Source: an uncultured Rhodospirillales bacterium
Lineage (GTDB): Bacteria > Pseudomonadota > Alphaproteobacteria > Acetobacterales > Acetobacteraceae
NCBI GenBank assembly: GCA_903924855.1
Contig: CAIYCW010000025.1
Coordinates: forward strand, 1 to 32,228
Direction of reading: 5' to 3'
DNA length: 32,228 nt
The notes beneath the pieces are model-generated. The model was not told the origin of the DNA and did not search any database. It was given only the letters and a program-made list of their open reading frames with translations. Shown piece by piece: positions 1 through 7,619 of this stretch. Every line of letters starts with the position of its first letter. The first letter of the stretch is position 1. The position numbers and the translations under genes are program-made.

Positions 1-126
1 CTGATCGAGCGAATGTTCTCGCGTCTCAAGGACTTCCGGCGAATTGCCACACGCTACGATAAACTCGCGCAAAACTTCGCCGCAGCCGTGGCGCTCGCAG
101 CAATCGTCACCTGGTGGGCTGATTGA
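1..126 (+). CDS. IS5-family transposase, C-terminal fragment
   Basis: The window opens inside a reading frame that runs to a TGA at 124-126. The 41 visible residues include LIERMFSRLKDFRRIATRYDK and end in AAIVTWWAD. This is the typical C-terminus of an IS5-group DDE transposase: the ExxF/R-rich segment holding the catalytic glutamate (E3 of the fragment), then a short helix ending in Trp-Trp. The upstream part lies outside the window, so it is unknown whether the element is intact. It reads towards the catC 3' end and is not part of the ben/cat operon, which is on the other strand. Confidence 0.85.
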   Translation: MIERMFSRLKDFRRIATRYDKLAQNFAAAVALAAIVTWWAD

Positions 127-139
127 GTCTCGTGCCTAG
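1..139 (+). mobile_element. Right end of an IS5-type insertion sequence
   Basis: Straight after the transposase stop comes GAGTCTCGTGCCTAG (125-139). It resembles the terminal inverted repeats of IS5/IS427-group elements, which often overlap the transposase stop and end at a CTAG or TNA target. The exact end is inferred, because the left terminus is outside the window. If right, the element ends about 27 bp from the catC stop, so it sits where a continuation of the catabolic operon could have been. Confidence 0.5.
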
Positions 140-166
140 CGGCGTGGCCGATGGCGGTCTCGTGCA

Positions 167-445
167 TCACGCAATCGCGGATGGATGGCGCGCCAGCGGG
201 GTGACGGTGATGGCCATGAACGGGAACAGCGGCAACGTGCTGAGAATGGCGTGCAGCGCGTCGTGGTCCGGCACATCAAAGATGCTGACATTGGCGTAGG
301 CACCGGCGATGCGCCACAGATGCACCCAGGCACCGTCGCGCTGCAGCGCCTCGGCGCGGGCCTTCTCCTCGGCCTTCAGGCGATCGAACGTGCCGGGTGC
401 GAGGTCGGATGGCGGGGTGACATCCATGCGGACGTGATAGAGCAT
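167..445 (-). CDS. catC: Muconolactone delta-isomerase CatC
   Basis: CatC converts muconolactone to beta-ketoadipate enol-lactone in the catechol branch of the beta-ketoadipate pathway; it is a small cytoplasmic protein that forms a decamer in known cases. The 92-residue product begins MLYHVRMDV and contains LKAEEKARAEALQRDG, WRIAGAYANVSIFDV and LPLFPFM, which are hallmark segments of the family at the expected length (about 90-96 aa). The ATG at 445 was chosen because GAGGAGA lies 6-7 nt upstream; an earlier in-frame ATG falls inside that ribosome-binding site. It follows catB by 11 bp and is the last gene of the operon visible here. Confidence 0.95.
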   Translation of the reverse strand: MLYHVRMDVTPPSDLAPGTFDRLKAEEKARAEALQRDGAWVHLWRIAGAYANVSIFDVPDHDALHAILSTLPLFPFMAITVTPLARHPSAIA

Positions 446-456
446 GTGGACTCTCC

Positions 457-1614
457 TCAATGGCGCGCGAAACGGCGGAGGCGGTCGCGGTCAAGCCGCA
501 CGCCAAGGCCTGGACCGCTCGGCAGATGGATGTGGAAATCCGCAAAACGCAGAGGCTCCTCGACCAGATCCTCCACCAGGATCTGCGGGCCGAAATGCTC
601 GCAACCCCATTCCATGCTGCGCAGCCCGGCAAAGGCGTGCAGATGCGCCGCAGCCCCCACCGAGCTTTCCAGCAGGCAGCCGCCGTAAAGCCCGATGCCG
701 GCCGCCTCGGCGATGGCGGCCACCTTCTGCAGCCCGATCAGCCCCGCATGTTTGACCAGCTTGAGCGAGACCACATCGGCCGCGGCAAGGCTCGCCACGT
801 GCTGCATGTCCTGCGGTGAGAACACGCATTCATCCGCCATCAGCGGCACCGGTGAGCGCGCGCGCAGCCGGGCCAGGCCCGCCACGTTCCACGCCGGCAC
901 CGGCTGTTCCACCAGCGTGACCCCGATCTCCGCCAGCTGCGGCAGGCAGTGCAGCGAGATCGTCTCGTCCCAGGCCTGGTTGGCATCCACGATCAGGCTG
1001 GCCCGGCCTTCAAGGGCTGCGGCGATCCTGGCCAGGCGCGCCATGTCCGCCCGCGGCGATTGCGCGCCGATCTTGATCTTGAAGATGTTGTGCAGCCGCG
1101 CCGCAAGCTTGCGCTCCGCCTCCTCGATCTCCTGCACCGGATCGCCGGAGGCCAGGGTCCACAACACCGGAATACGGTCACGCACCACGCCGCCCAGCAG
1201 ATCGGCTGCGGGAACCCCAAGGGTCTGGCCGAGCGCGTCGAACATCGCACTCTCCAACGCCCCCTTGGCAGCGTTGTTGCGCTTGGCCGCCTCGTCCAGC
1301 CGCAGCCCCGCGGCAGCGATCCGGTCGACCGGCTGGCCGATCAGCATCGGCGCCAGATAGGTGTCGATATTGGCCTTGATCGCCTCGACACTCTCCTCAC
1401 TCCAGCGCGGCCCGCCCAAGGTTGCCGCCTCGCCGATCCCGATGACGCCGTTGCCCAGGCGCAGCTCGACGATGACGTAGCTCTGCGCCGTCACAGACAG
1501 CGAGGACAGCTTGTGCCGGCGCACCGTCGGCACATCGACGATGGTGGCGGTGATCTCGGCAATGGTCACATCCCGGCGCAGATCGGCCGGCAGTGCGAGG
1601 ACGGTGTCGGGCAT
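457..1614 (-). CDS. catB: Muconate cycloisomerase CatB
   Basis: CatB cycloisomerises cis,cis-muconate to muconolactone. The 385-residue protein belongs to the enolase superfamily, muconate lactonising subgroup. An N-terminal capping domain (about 1-140) is followed by a TIM-like barrel. Visible catalytic residues are the K-x-K pair at 179/181 (FKIKIG), metal ligands D210 (VDANQAW), E236 (VEQPV) and D261 (ADEC), K285 (SLKLVK), and a late Glu in CLLESS. The ATG at 1614 has GGAG six bases upstream; the frame stays open further upstream, but that part runs through the catA-catB spacer and catA and is not family-like. It lies 88 bp downstream of catA and 11 bp before catC. Confidence 0.96.
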   Translation of the reverse strand: MPDTVLALPADLRRDVTIAEITATIVDVPTVRRHKLSSLSVTAQSYVIVELRLGNGVIGIGEAATLGGPRWSEESVEAIKANIDTYLAPMLIGQPVDRIAAAGLRLDEAAKRNNAAKGALESAMFDALGQTLGVPAADLLGGVVRDRIPVLWTLASGDPVQEIEEAERKLAARLHNIFKIKIGAQSPRADMARLARIAAALEGRASLIVDANQAWDETISLHCLPQLAEIGVTLVEQPVPAWNVAGLARLRARSPVPLMADECVFSPQDMQHVASLAAADVVSLKLVKHAGLIGLQKVAAIAEAAGIGLYGGCLLESSVGAAAHLHAFAGLRSMEWGCEHFGPQILVEDLVEEPLRFADFHIHLPSGPGLGVRLDRDRLRRFARH

Positions 1615-1702
1615 CGAAATCTCCAAACGATAAAGGCGGCGTGCGGCTGTCCCCGCCGCCGCGACGGCAGCGCAGGAAGGGACAGCGCGCGCAGCCGGGC
1701 GA

Positions 1703-2632
1703 TCAGCCCGCCTGGGCGTGTTCGCGGTTGACGATGGTGGAGGGCGCCGTGCCGGTCTCGGCATGCAGCACGAAATCGAAGCTGATTTCGGCATAGGGCG
1801 CATTCAGCCCCTTGGCGCGCACCAGGGCGGCATCGGAAATCCGGGTCACCGGCGGGATCAGCTCATCGCGTGTGCCGAAGGCAAAATCGTCATGCAGCCA
1901 CTGATCACCCTCGATGTTGATCTGTGTGGTGAGCTTGCGATAGCCGGACGCCGAGACGAAGAAATGGATATGCGCCGGGCGGTTGCCGTGGCGGCCCAGC
2001 AGGGTCAGCAGCTCCTGCGTCACCCCATCCGGCGGGCAGGCATAGCCGGAGGGCAGGATGGAGCGAAAGTTGTAGCGGCCTTCGGCATCCGTCTCGATGC
2101 GGCGGCGCAGATTGTAGGGCTTCTGGCTCGGGTCGAAGAACGAATAGCCGCCCAGCGTGTTGGCGTGCCAGACATCGACGATGGCATGCGCCACCGGCCT
2201 GCCGTTCACGTCGCGCACCTGGCCGTGCATGAACAGCACCTCGCCCTGCTCGTCGCCGTCATCCAGCCGTGCCTCGCCCTGCGACAGCGGAGCGCCCGCG
2301 ATATAGAGCGGGCCCTCGATGGTGCGCGGCGTGCCGCCCTCCAGCCCGGCGCGGCGCTCGGCCTCGTCGGCGCGCAGGTCGAGGAAGGTCTCAAGCCCCA
2401 GCCCCGGCACCAGCAGCCCGGCCTCGTTGGCCTGGCCCAGGCGGGTGATGTAGGCGACGGCCGACCAGAACTCGTCCGGCTGGATGTCGAAATCCTCGAT
2501 GGTGCGGAACATGTCGCTCACCACGCGATGGATGATCGACTTCACCCGCTTGTTGCCGTTCTCCTCACCGAGATTGCTGACCTTGGCCAGCAGGGCCTCG
2601 ACATCGCTGCGTTCCAGCAGGCTCTCACTCAT
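1703..2632 (-). CDS. catA: Catechol 1,2-dioxygenase CatA (intradiol)
   Basis: CatA cleaves catechol between the hydroxyls to cis,cis-muconate with a non-haem Fe(III). The 309-residue product has the helical N-terminal dimerisation domain (about 1-105) and a beta-sandwich catalytic domain. The four iron ligands are visible: Y163 (GGYSFF), Y197 (SGYACPP), H221 and H223 (PAHIHFF). Length and spacing match the proteobacterial CatA family. The ATG at 2632 begins MSESLLERSDVEALL. It is preceded by benD with a 54-bp spacer containing GGAAGG-like purines, so it is probably co-transcribed with the ben genes. Confidence 0.97.
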   Translation of the reverse strand: MSESLLERSDVEALLAKVSNLGEENGNKRVKSIIHRVVSDMFRTIEDFDIQPDEFWSAVAYITRLGQANEAGLLVPGLGLETFLDLRADEAERRAGLEGGTPRTIEGPLYIAGAPLSQGEARLDDGDEQGEVLFMHGQVRDVNGRPVAHAIVDVWHANTLGGYSFFDPSQKPYNLRRRIETDAEGRYNFRSILPSGYACPPDGVTQELLTLLGRHGNRPAHIHFFVSASGYRKLTTQINIEGDQWLHDDFAFGTRDELIPPVTRISDAALVRAKGLNAPYAEISFDFVLHAETGTAPSTIVNREHAQAG

Positions 2633-2686
2633 GACGCGTTTCCTTCCCGTTTTGCTTGATGCCGGAGCCGGTCCGGCTGCCGTTGG

Positions 2687-3472
2687 TCAGCCGAGATCGC
2701 CGCCCGCCACCGGCAACACGACGCCGGTGATGTAGGAGGCCTCGTCGGAGGCCAGGAACAGAATGGCGGCCGCCTGCTCGGCGGTGCTGCCGTAGCGGTG
2801 CATCAGGCTTGAGGCCTTGGTCTGCGTCACCACCTCGCCCATCCAGCGCTCTTCCGCCGGCGTCTTCGGCGCCGCATTGCGCGGGATCATCCGCGGCGGC
2901 GCGTCGGTGCCGCCCGGGGCCGTGGCGCAGACGCGGATGTTGTGCTCGGCGTATTCGAAGGCGAGGCAGGCGGTGATGGCGTTCACGCCGCCCTTGGCCG
3001 CCGCATAGGGCACCCGGTTGATGCCGCGCGTGGCAACCGAGGAAACATTGACGATCACCCCACCTTGCCGCGCCAGCATCGCCGGCAGCACGGCGCGGCA
3101 GCACCACAGCGTGGGGAACAGCGAACGGCGGATCTCCGCCTCGATCTGATCAGGCGCATATTCGCCGTAGGGCTTTGCCCAGATCGTGCCCCCCACATTG
3201 TTGACCAGCACGTCAATGCCGCCGAACGCCGCACTGGCACGTTCCACCGCCAGGGACGCGCCCTCGAAGCCTTCCAGATCGGCCTCGATGGCAATCGCAA
3301 CCGCCCCGATCTCGGCCGCCACCTCCGCCACCAGCTTGGAGCGGTCCACCAGGGCGACGCGCGCGCCTTCGGCGGCCATCCGCAAGGCCACCTCCCGCCC
3401 GATGCCCTGGGCGGCGCCGGTGACGATAGCGGTCTTGCCGGCAAAGCGGTTGGGATGAATGAAACCGCTCAT
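2687..3472 (-). CDS. benD: 1,6-dihydroxycyclohexa-2,4-diene-1-carboxylate dehydrogenase BenD
   Basis: BenD is a short-chain dehydrogenase that oxidises and decarboxylates the benzoate cis-diol to catechol with NAD+. The 261-residue protein shows the nucleotide-binding TGAAQGIG (18-25), an acidic D43 after beta-2 favouring NAD(H), NNVGG (91-95), the catalytic serines in NVSS (142-145) and the YAAAK pair Y156/K160. NNVGG and TAPGGTDAPPR are typical of BenD/XylL rather than of general SDRs. The start lies one base after the benC stop, giving tight coupling within the operon. Confidence 0.95.
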   Translation of the reverse strand: MSGFIHPNRFAGKTAIVTGAAQGIGREVALRMAAEGARVALVDRSKLVAEVAAEIGAVAIAIEADLEGFEGASLAVERASAAFGGIDVLVNNVGGTIWAKPYGEYAPDQIEAEIRRSLFPTLWCCRAVLPAMLARQGGVIVNVSSVATRGINRVPYAAAKGGVNAITACLAFEYAEHNIRVCATAPGGTDAPPRMIPRNAAPKTPAEERWMGEVVTQTKASSLMHRYGSTAEQAAAILFLASDEASYITGVVLPVAGGDLG

Positions 3473-3473
3473 C

Positions 3474-4496
3474 TCACGCCGCCTGTTTCACGGCAGGGCC
3501 GGAGGCTGCGAATTTTTCCGTATGAAAGCTGGCAGGCGTGATTCCCTGGCCCTGCAGCCACGAGCGCACGGCATCAACCATCGGCGGCGGGCCGCAGAGA
3601 TAGATGTCGATATCGCCGGCGTTGAGCTGCTCGGCCGCCAGATGGTTCGTCACATAGCCAAGCCGCGGATGCGTGCTGGTCTCGCTGGAAACACAGGTGG
3701 TGAAGCTGAAGAACGGCATTCGGGCCGCAGCCGCCTCAAGCGCCTCGATCTCCACCAGATCGGCATCATTGGTCACGCCATGCACCAGATGCACCGGATG
3801 ATCCGAAAGATTGGCCGAAAGCCGGCCCAGCATCGACAGGAAGGGGGCAAGGCCGGTGCCGCCGGAGAGGAACAGCACGGGGCGACTGACATCGCGCAGA
3901 TAGAAACTGCCGGACGGGCCGGTGAAGCGCACCGCATCACCCGGCTGCGCCACGTCGCGCAGCCAGCCACTCATCTGCCCGCCTGGAATGTCGCGCACCA
4001 GAAATTCCAGCGTTGCCGCGTCGGGGGCGGAGCTGAACGAGTAGGAGCGCTGCGCGTCACTGCCCGGCACCTGGATGTTGACATACTGGCCCGGCAGAAA
4101 CGCCAGCCCTTCCGGCCGCTCCAGCGAGAAGCCGATCGTGGTCGCCGACAGGCGGCGCACCGATACAAGCCTGGTGTCGAAGCTTTGCGGGCGGGTCTTG
4201 CATTGGGCGGCGGTGGCGGCGATCGCCACCACCACATCGCTGCCCGGCCGCATCTGGCAGGCCAGGGCGAAGCCTTGCGCGGCCTCATCCTCGCTCAGCG
4301 CATCCTCGATATACGAGCCGCCATCATAGCGCCCCGCCTCGACCTTGCATTTGCATGTGCCGCACGCGCCGTCGCGGCAGTCGAGCGGGATGTTGATACC
4401 CAGCCGGTATGCCGCATCGGCCACCGTCTCGCCGTCCCGCGCTGCGATGATGCGGGTGGCGCCGTCTTCGAAATTGAGCGCGATCTGATGCGCCAT
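3474..4496 (-). CDS. benC: Benzoate 1,2-dioxygenase reductase BenC
   Basis: BenC passes electrons from NADH through FAD and a plant-type [2Fe-2S] cluster to the BenAB oxygenase. The 340-residue product has the ferredoxin domain first (C40, C45, C48 in CRDGACGTCKC, then C80), next the FAD domain (RSYSFSS at 150-156), then the NAD domain (GGTGLAP at 212-218; YLCGPPPMVDAV near the C-terminus). The ATG at 4496 has GGGAGG 6-10 bases upstream. A TTG six codons earlier is in frame but would overlap the benB stop and lacks a good site. It lies 14 bp after benB. Confidence 0.96.
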   Translation of the reverse strand: MAHQIALNFEDGATRIIAARDGETVADAAYRLGINIPLDCRDGACGTCKCKVEAGRYDGGSYIEDALSEDEAAQGFALACQMRPGSDVVVAIAATAAQCKTRPQSFDTRLVSVRRLSATTIGFSLERPEGLAFLPGQYVNIQVPGSDAQRSYSFSSAPDAATLEFLVRDIPGGQMSGWLRDVAQPGDAVRFTGPSGSFYLRDVSRPVLFLSGGTGLAPFLSMLGRLSANLSDHPVHLVHGVTNDADLVEIEALEAAAARMPFFSFTTCVSSETSTHPRLGYVTNHLAAEQLNAGDIDIYLCGPPPMVDAVRSWLQGQGITPASFHTEKFAASGPAVKQAA

Positions 4497-4510
4497 GACA
4501 CGCCTCCCGC

Positions 4511-5032
4511 TCAAAGGTGATAGATATCAACCACGTGGTGGATGTAGTCGTTCTTGAGGACGATCTTCTTGCGGGTGATCAGCGGCTGCGCGCCGCGCAC
4601 ATCCAGCGTGCAGAAGCTGGTGCCGAAATAGGTATCGACCGTCTTGTAGCGGAAGCTGAACGTCACCCAGTTGTAGCGCAGCGTCACCTCGCCGCCGGTC
4701 TGCGACAGCAGCTCGACATTGCTGATATTGTGCGAGGTGCGCGGCTCCGGCAGCGATGTGGCCGACGATCGCTCGGTGCGGATGCGAAACACCCGATCCT
4801 CAAGCCCGCCGCGATCGCCATAATAGATCAGCGAGATCTCGCTTTGCGGGTCCTCGGTCAGCCGGTCGTCGTCGTCCCAGGACGGCATCCAGTATTCGGC
4901 ATCCGGGCTGTAATGCGCGAGCCAGCCATCCCAATCCTTGTCATCCAGGCATGCGGCTTCGCGATACAGAAAGGCTTCGGCATCTTCGCGCGTGAAGGCC
5001 ACGCGCTGGGCACGTTCGATCGTCTCGGACAT
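4511..5032 (-). CDS. benB: Benzoate 1,2-dioxygenase small (beta) subunit BenB
   Basis: This is the structural beta subunit of the alpha3-beta3 Rieske oxygenase; it has a cystatin/NTF2-like fold and no cofactor. The 173-residue sequence includes REAACLDDKDWDGWLAHY, EYWMPSWDDDD and ISLIYYGDRGGLEDRVFRI, all typical of BenB/XylY. It is translated 11 bp after benA, with GAGGAGAG just before the ATG at 5032, and 14 bp before benC. Confidence 0.96.
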   Translation of the reverse strand: MSETIERAQRVAFTREDAEAFLYREAACLDDKDWDGWLAHYSPDAEYWMPSWDDDDRLTEDPQSEISLIYYGDRGGLEDRVFRIRTERSSATSLPEPRTSHNISNVELLSQTGGEVTLRYNWVTFSFRYKTVDTYFGTSFCTLDVRGAQPLITRKKIVLKNDYIHHVVDIYHL

Positions 5033-5043
5033 TGTTGCTCTCC

Positions 5044-6393
5044 TCAGCCCTGCGCGTTGCGCTGCGCGGCCAGTGCCTGGCTCATGGTCTGCTGCCAGTG
5101 TTTGTGCTGCACGACGAACAGACCCTCATCCTCGGTGCGCACGCCGCTCATCACCGGGTTCAGCCCGATCGCCTGGGCGGCCTCATCGGGCCCGTCGATC
5201 CAGTGCTCCGACCCGCGGCACATGTCGTTCCAGCGCGCGGCCCGGCCGCCCATCGCCATCTGGCAGGCACGGAACTCCTCCAGATCATCCGGTGTCGCCA
5301 TGCCGGAGGCGTTGAAGAAATCCTCGTATTGCCGGATGCGGCGGGCCCGGGCGTCCGGCGCCTCGCCCTTGGGGGCGATGCAGTAGATCGTCACCTCCGT
5401 CTTATCGACCGAGATCGGCCGATAGGTGCGGATCTGCGAGCTGAACTGATCCATCAGATAGACGTTGGGATAGAGGCAGAGATTGCGGCTGCGCTCTACC
5501 ATCCACTCCGCACGGGCCGGGCCGAACTGGGCGGCCAGCTCGTCGCGCCGTGCCCAGTTGGGGCGGTCTTCCGGGTTGGCCCAGTTGGACCAGAGCAGCA
5601 GATGGCCGTTCTCGAAGGAGTAGAACCCGCCGCCCTGCTTGCCCCAGCCGCCGGCGGACATGGCGTGCACCTTGTCCTCGCGCGCGGCCTCCTTGCGGCG
5701 GCTGGTGGTGGCGGCGTAGTTCCAGTGCACGGCGGAGACGTGATAGCCATCCGCCCCGTTCTCGGTCTGCAGCTTCCAATTGCCGTCATAGACATAGGTG
5801 GACGCACCGCGCAGCACCTCCATCCCCTCCGGCGCCTGATCGACGATCATGTCGATGATCTTCGCAGCCTCCCCCAGATGCTCGGCCAGCGGCTTCACAT
5901 CCGGGTTGAGGCTGCCGAACAGAAAGCCGCGGTAATTCTCGAACCGCGCCACGCGGGTCAGGTCGTGGGAGCCATCCTTGTTGAAACTCTCGGGATAGCC
6001 CGCCTGATCGGGGTCCTTCACCTTGAGCAGCTTGCCGGAATTGTTGAACGTCCAGCCGTGGAACGGGCAGGTATAGGTGCTCTTGTTGGCCCGCTTGTGC
6101 CGGCACAGCATGGCGCCGCGATGCGAGCAGGCATTGATGAAGGCACCAAGCTCCCCCGCGCGGTTGCGCGCGATGAAGATCGGCTGGCGCCCCATCGTGG
6201 TGGTGAAATAGTCGTTGACGTTGGGGATCTGGCTTTCATGCGCCAGATAGATCCAATTGCCTTCGAAGATGTGCTGCATCTCCAGGTCAAACAGCGCCGG
6301 ATCGGTGAAGATATCGCGTGACACGCGGAATTCGCCCGCAGCAGGATTGTCCTGCAAAGCGGTGTCGATGGTATTTTTCATAGCGTCGAGCAT
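5044..6393 (-). CDS. benA: Benzoate 1,2-dioxygenase large (alpha) subunit BenA
   Basis: BenA is the catalytic subunit that adds O2 to benzoate at C1/C2. The 449-residue protein has an N-terminal Rieske domain with ligands C89, H91, C109 and H112 (ACSHRG ... CPFHGW) and a C-terminal mononuclear iron domain with D215, H218 and H223 in [13 protein letters not shown] later Asp, probably in TPDDLEEF, would complete the facial triad. The ATG at 6393 has AAGGAAG about eight bases upstream; a second in-frame ATG at 6381 has no comparable site. It is the first gene of the ben-cat operon and is divergent from the LysR gene. Confidence 0.97.
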   Translation of the reverse strand: MLDAMKNTIDTALQDNPAAGEFRVSRDIFTDPALFDLEMQHIFEGNWIYLAHESQIPNVNDYFTTTMGRQPIFIARNRAGELGAFINACSHRGAMLCRHKRANKSTYTCPFHGWTFNNSGKLLKVKDPDQAGYPESFNKDGSHDLTRVARFENYRGFLFGSLNPDVKPLAEHLGEAAKIIDMIVDQAPEGMEVLRGASTYVYDGNWKLQTENGADGYHVSAVHWNYAATTSRRKEAAREDKVHAMSAGGWGKQGGGFYSFENGHLLLWSNWANPEDRPNWARRDELAAQFGPARAEWMVERSRNLCLYPNVYLMDQFSSQIRTYRPISVDKTEVTIYCIAPKGEAPDARARRIRQYEDFFNASGMATPDDLEEFRACQMAMGGRAARWNDMCRGSEHWIDGPDEAAQAIGLNPVMSGVRTEDEGLFVVQHKHWQQTMSQALAAQRNAQG

Positions 6394-6476
6394 TGTCTGC
6401 TTCCTTGCCTGGCGGCATGATTGGCCGTCATTTCCTCCGATGCCAGCAGATCACATGGGATGTGGTTGCAAATCCA

Positions 6477-6491
6477 AGACCGATTTGGTCT
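6477..6491. promoter_or_regulatory. Second LysR half-site pair, AGAC-N7-GTCT
   Basis: AGACC (6477-6481) and GGTCT (6487-6491) are a perfect inverted repeat around GATTT. Each half differs from the ATAC/GTAT consensus by one symmetric base. Its centre (6484) is exactly 20 bp from the centre of the perfect site (6504), so both lie on the same DNA face, as expected for two dimers of one LysR tetramer. It overlaps the proposed benA -35 (6472-6477), fitting an activation-site role. Confidence 0.6.
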
Positions 6492-6494
6492 ACT

Positions 6495-6513
6495 CGATAC
6501 CTGGAGGGTATCG
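6495..6513. promoter_or_regulatory. Perfect ATAC-N7-GTAT LysR operator touching the regulator start codon
   Basis: CGATACC (6495-6501) and GGTATCG (6507-6513) form a perfect 7-bp inverted repeat around TGGAG. The core fits ATAC-N7-GTAT, the high-affinity site known for BenM and CatM. The palindrome ends at the base before the regulator ATG (6514), and its centre contains the GGAGGG ribosome-binding site. Occupation would place the regulator across its own translation start region, suggesting autorepression, while also serving as the upstream activation site for benA. Confidence 0.8.
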
Positions 6514-7422
6514 ATGGAAAGCCGCCAGCTGCGCTATTTCGTAACCGTCGCGCGTGAGCGGAACTTCACCCGGGCGGCGGAGAAGCTGCACATCGCGCAG
6601 CCCCCGCTCAGCCGGCAGATCCAGGCGCTGGAGGAGGAATTCGGCGTCTCGCTGTTCGACCGCTCCAAGCGTCCCCTGGCGCTGACCGATGCTGGGCGGC
6701 TGCTGTTCGAGCAATCCGTGCATGTGCTCGATCGGATGGACGAGATGAAATCCATGCTGCGCCGCCTGGTGGAGGCGCAGCGCCAGCATTTCGCCATCGG
6801 CTTCGTCGCCTCCACACTCTACGGCTACCTGCCGGAGGTGATCCGCCGCTACCGCGCGGTCAGCCCCGATGTGGAGCTGACGCTGCATGAACTGACCACC
6901 ATGGAGCAGCTCGCCGCCCTGAAGGAGGGGCGGATCGATGTCGGCTTCGGCCGGATCAAGCTTGATGATTCGGGGATCGAGCGCGTGCTGCTGCGCAACG
7001 AGAAACTCTGCGTGGCGCTGCCGCAATCCCATCCCCTGGCCCAGCGATCCACCCCGGTGGTGCTGGCCGAACTCGCCGATGACAGCCTGGTGGTCTACCC
7101 GAAATCCCCGCGGCCAAGCTTCGCCGATCAGGTGCTGGCGTTGTATCGCGAACGCAATCTGCGCGCGCCCGTCGTCCATGAGGTGCGGGAGTTGCAGACA
7201 GCCCTTGGGCTGGTGGCCGCCGAAAGCGGCGTATGCCTGGTGCCCGCCTCCGTCGAGCGGTTGCGCCGCGACAATGTCGTCTACCGTCCGCTGGATGAAA
7301 CGGGTGCCGTGTCTCCAATCATCATGAGCTTTCGCAAAGGCGAGAAATCGCCGGACATCGCGCTGCTGATGCGCCTGGTGAAGGACATGTATCGCAAGGT
7401 TGGCCTGCAATTCGGCCAATAG
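6514..7422 (+). CDS. benM: LysR-type regulator of ben/cat genes, BenM-like
   Basis: This 302-residue LysR protein should bind the divergent control region and activate ben-cat expression in response to pathway compounds. The winged helix is at 1-60 (RAAEKLHIAQPPLSRQIQALE) and the effector domain from about 90. Against the Acinetobacter BenM sequence as I remember it, muconate-pocket residues are conserved (S100 in GFVAS, T129 in ELTTM), as are both secondary benzoate-site residues, R161 (VLLRNEK; BenM R160) and Y293 (DMYRK; BenM Y293). CatM is reported to differ at these two, so BenM is the better name. The ATG at 6514 is preceded by GGAGGG. Confidence 0.85.
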   Translation: MESRQLRYFVTVARERNFTRAAEKLHIAQPPLSRQIQALEEEFGVSLFDRSKRPLALTDAGRLLFEQSVHVLDRMDEMKSMLRRLVEAQRQHFAIGFVASTLYGYLPEVIRRYRAVSPDVELTLHELTTMEQLAALKEGRIDVGFGRIKLDDSGIERVLLRNEKLCVALPQSHPLAQRSTPVVLAELADDSLVVYPKSPRPSFADQVLALYRERNLRAPVVHEVRELQTALGLVAAESGVCLVPASVERLRRDNVVYRPLDETGAVSPIIMSFRKGEKSPDIALLMRLVKDMYRKVGLQFGQ

Positions 7423-7439
7423 GCCCCGAGGTGGCGGCG

Positions 7440-7464
7440 GTTGACCACGGCCGCTCTGGTCAAC
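7440..7464. repeat. Inverted repeat downstream of the LysR gene
   Basis: GTTGACCA (7440-7447) and TGGTCAAC (7457-7464) are perfectly complementary around a 9-base spacer, 17 bp after the LysR stop. There is no T-run after it, so it may be a weak terminator for the regulator or an operator upstream of the DUF1345 gene. The rest of 7423-7619 shows nothing I can assign. Confidence 0.4.
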
Positions 7465-7619
7465 GGCGGGCGTGCTGGCTACCTTCCAGCGCAAGCGGGC
7501 ACTGGGCGCGCAATTCAGGCAGGGCCTGCCAATCCGACCAGGACGCGCGGTGTCGAACACCCTGGTTTTCTGCGCGGGCGGAGAACCAATGGCCATTTCA
7601 GCAGCAACGGGGATTTGCG

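Larger units (their letters stand above)
6394..6513. promoter_or_regulatory. Divergent benA / LysR control region
   Basis: This 120-bp gap must carry the promoters for both the ben-cat operon (minus) and the regulator (plus). For benA, TTGGAT (6472-6477 read on minus) with an 18-base spacer to TGATCT (6448-6453) is a weak activator-dependent candidate. It would put the perfect LysR site near -63 and the variant site near -43, the usual recognition and activation positions. For the regulator, TTGCAA (6466-6471) and TCTACT (6489-6494) are a possible -35/-10 pair with 17-base spacing. Promoter assignments are inference; the operator sequences are directly visible. Confidence 0.6.

Noticed and set aside
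1718..2659. 313-codon open frame antisense to catA
   Set aside because: It mirrors a certain gene in high-GC DNA, lacks recognisable domains and has the Arg/His/Gly-rich composition of shadow frames.
5032..6321. 429-codon open frame antisense to benA
   Set aside because: It is opposite BenA, whose metal ligands are all visible; the antisense product shows no family features.
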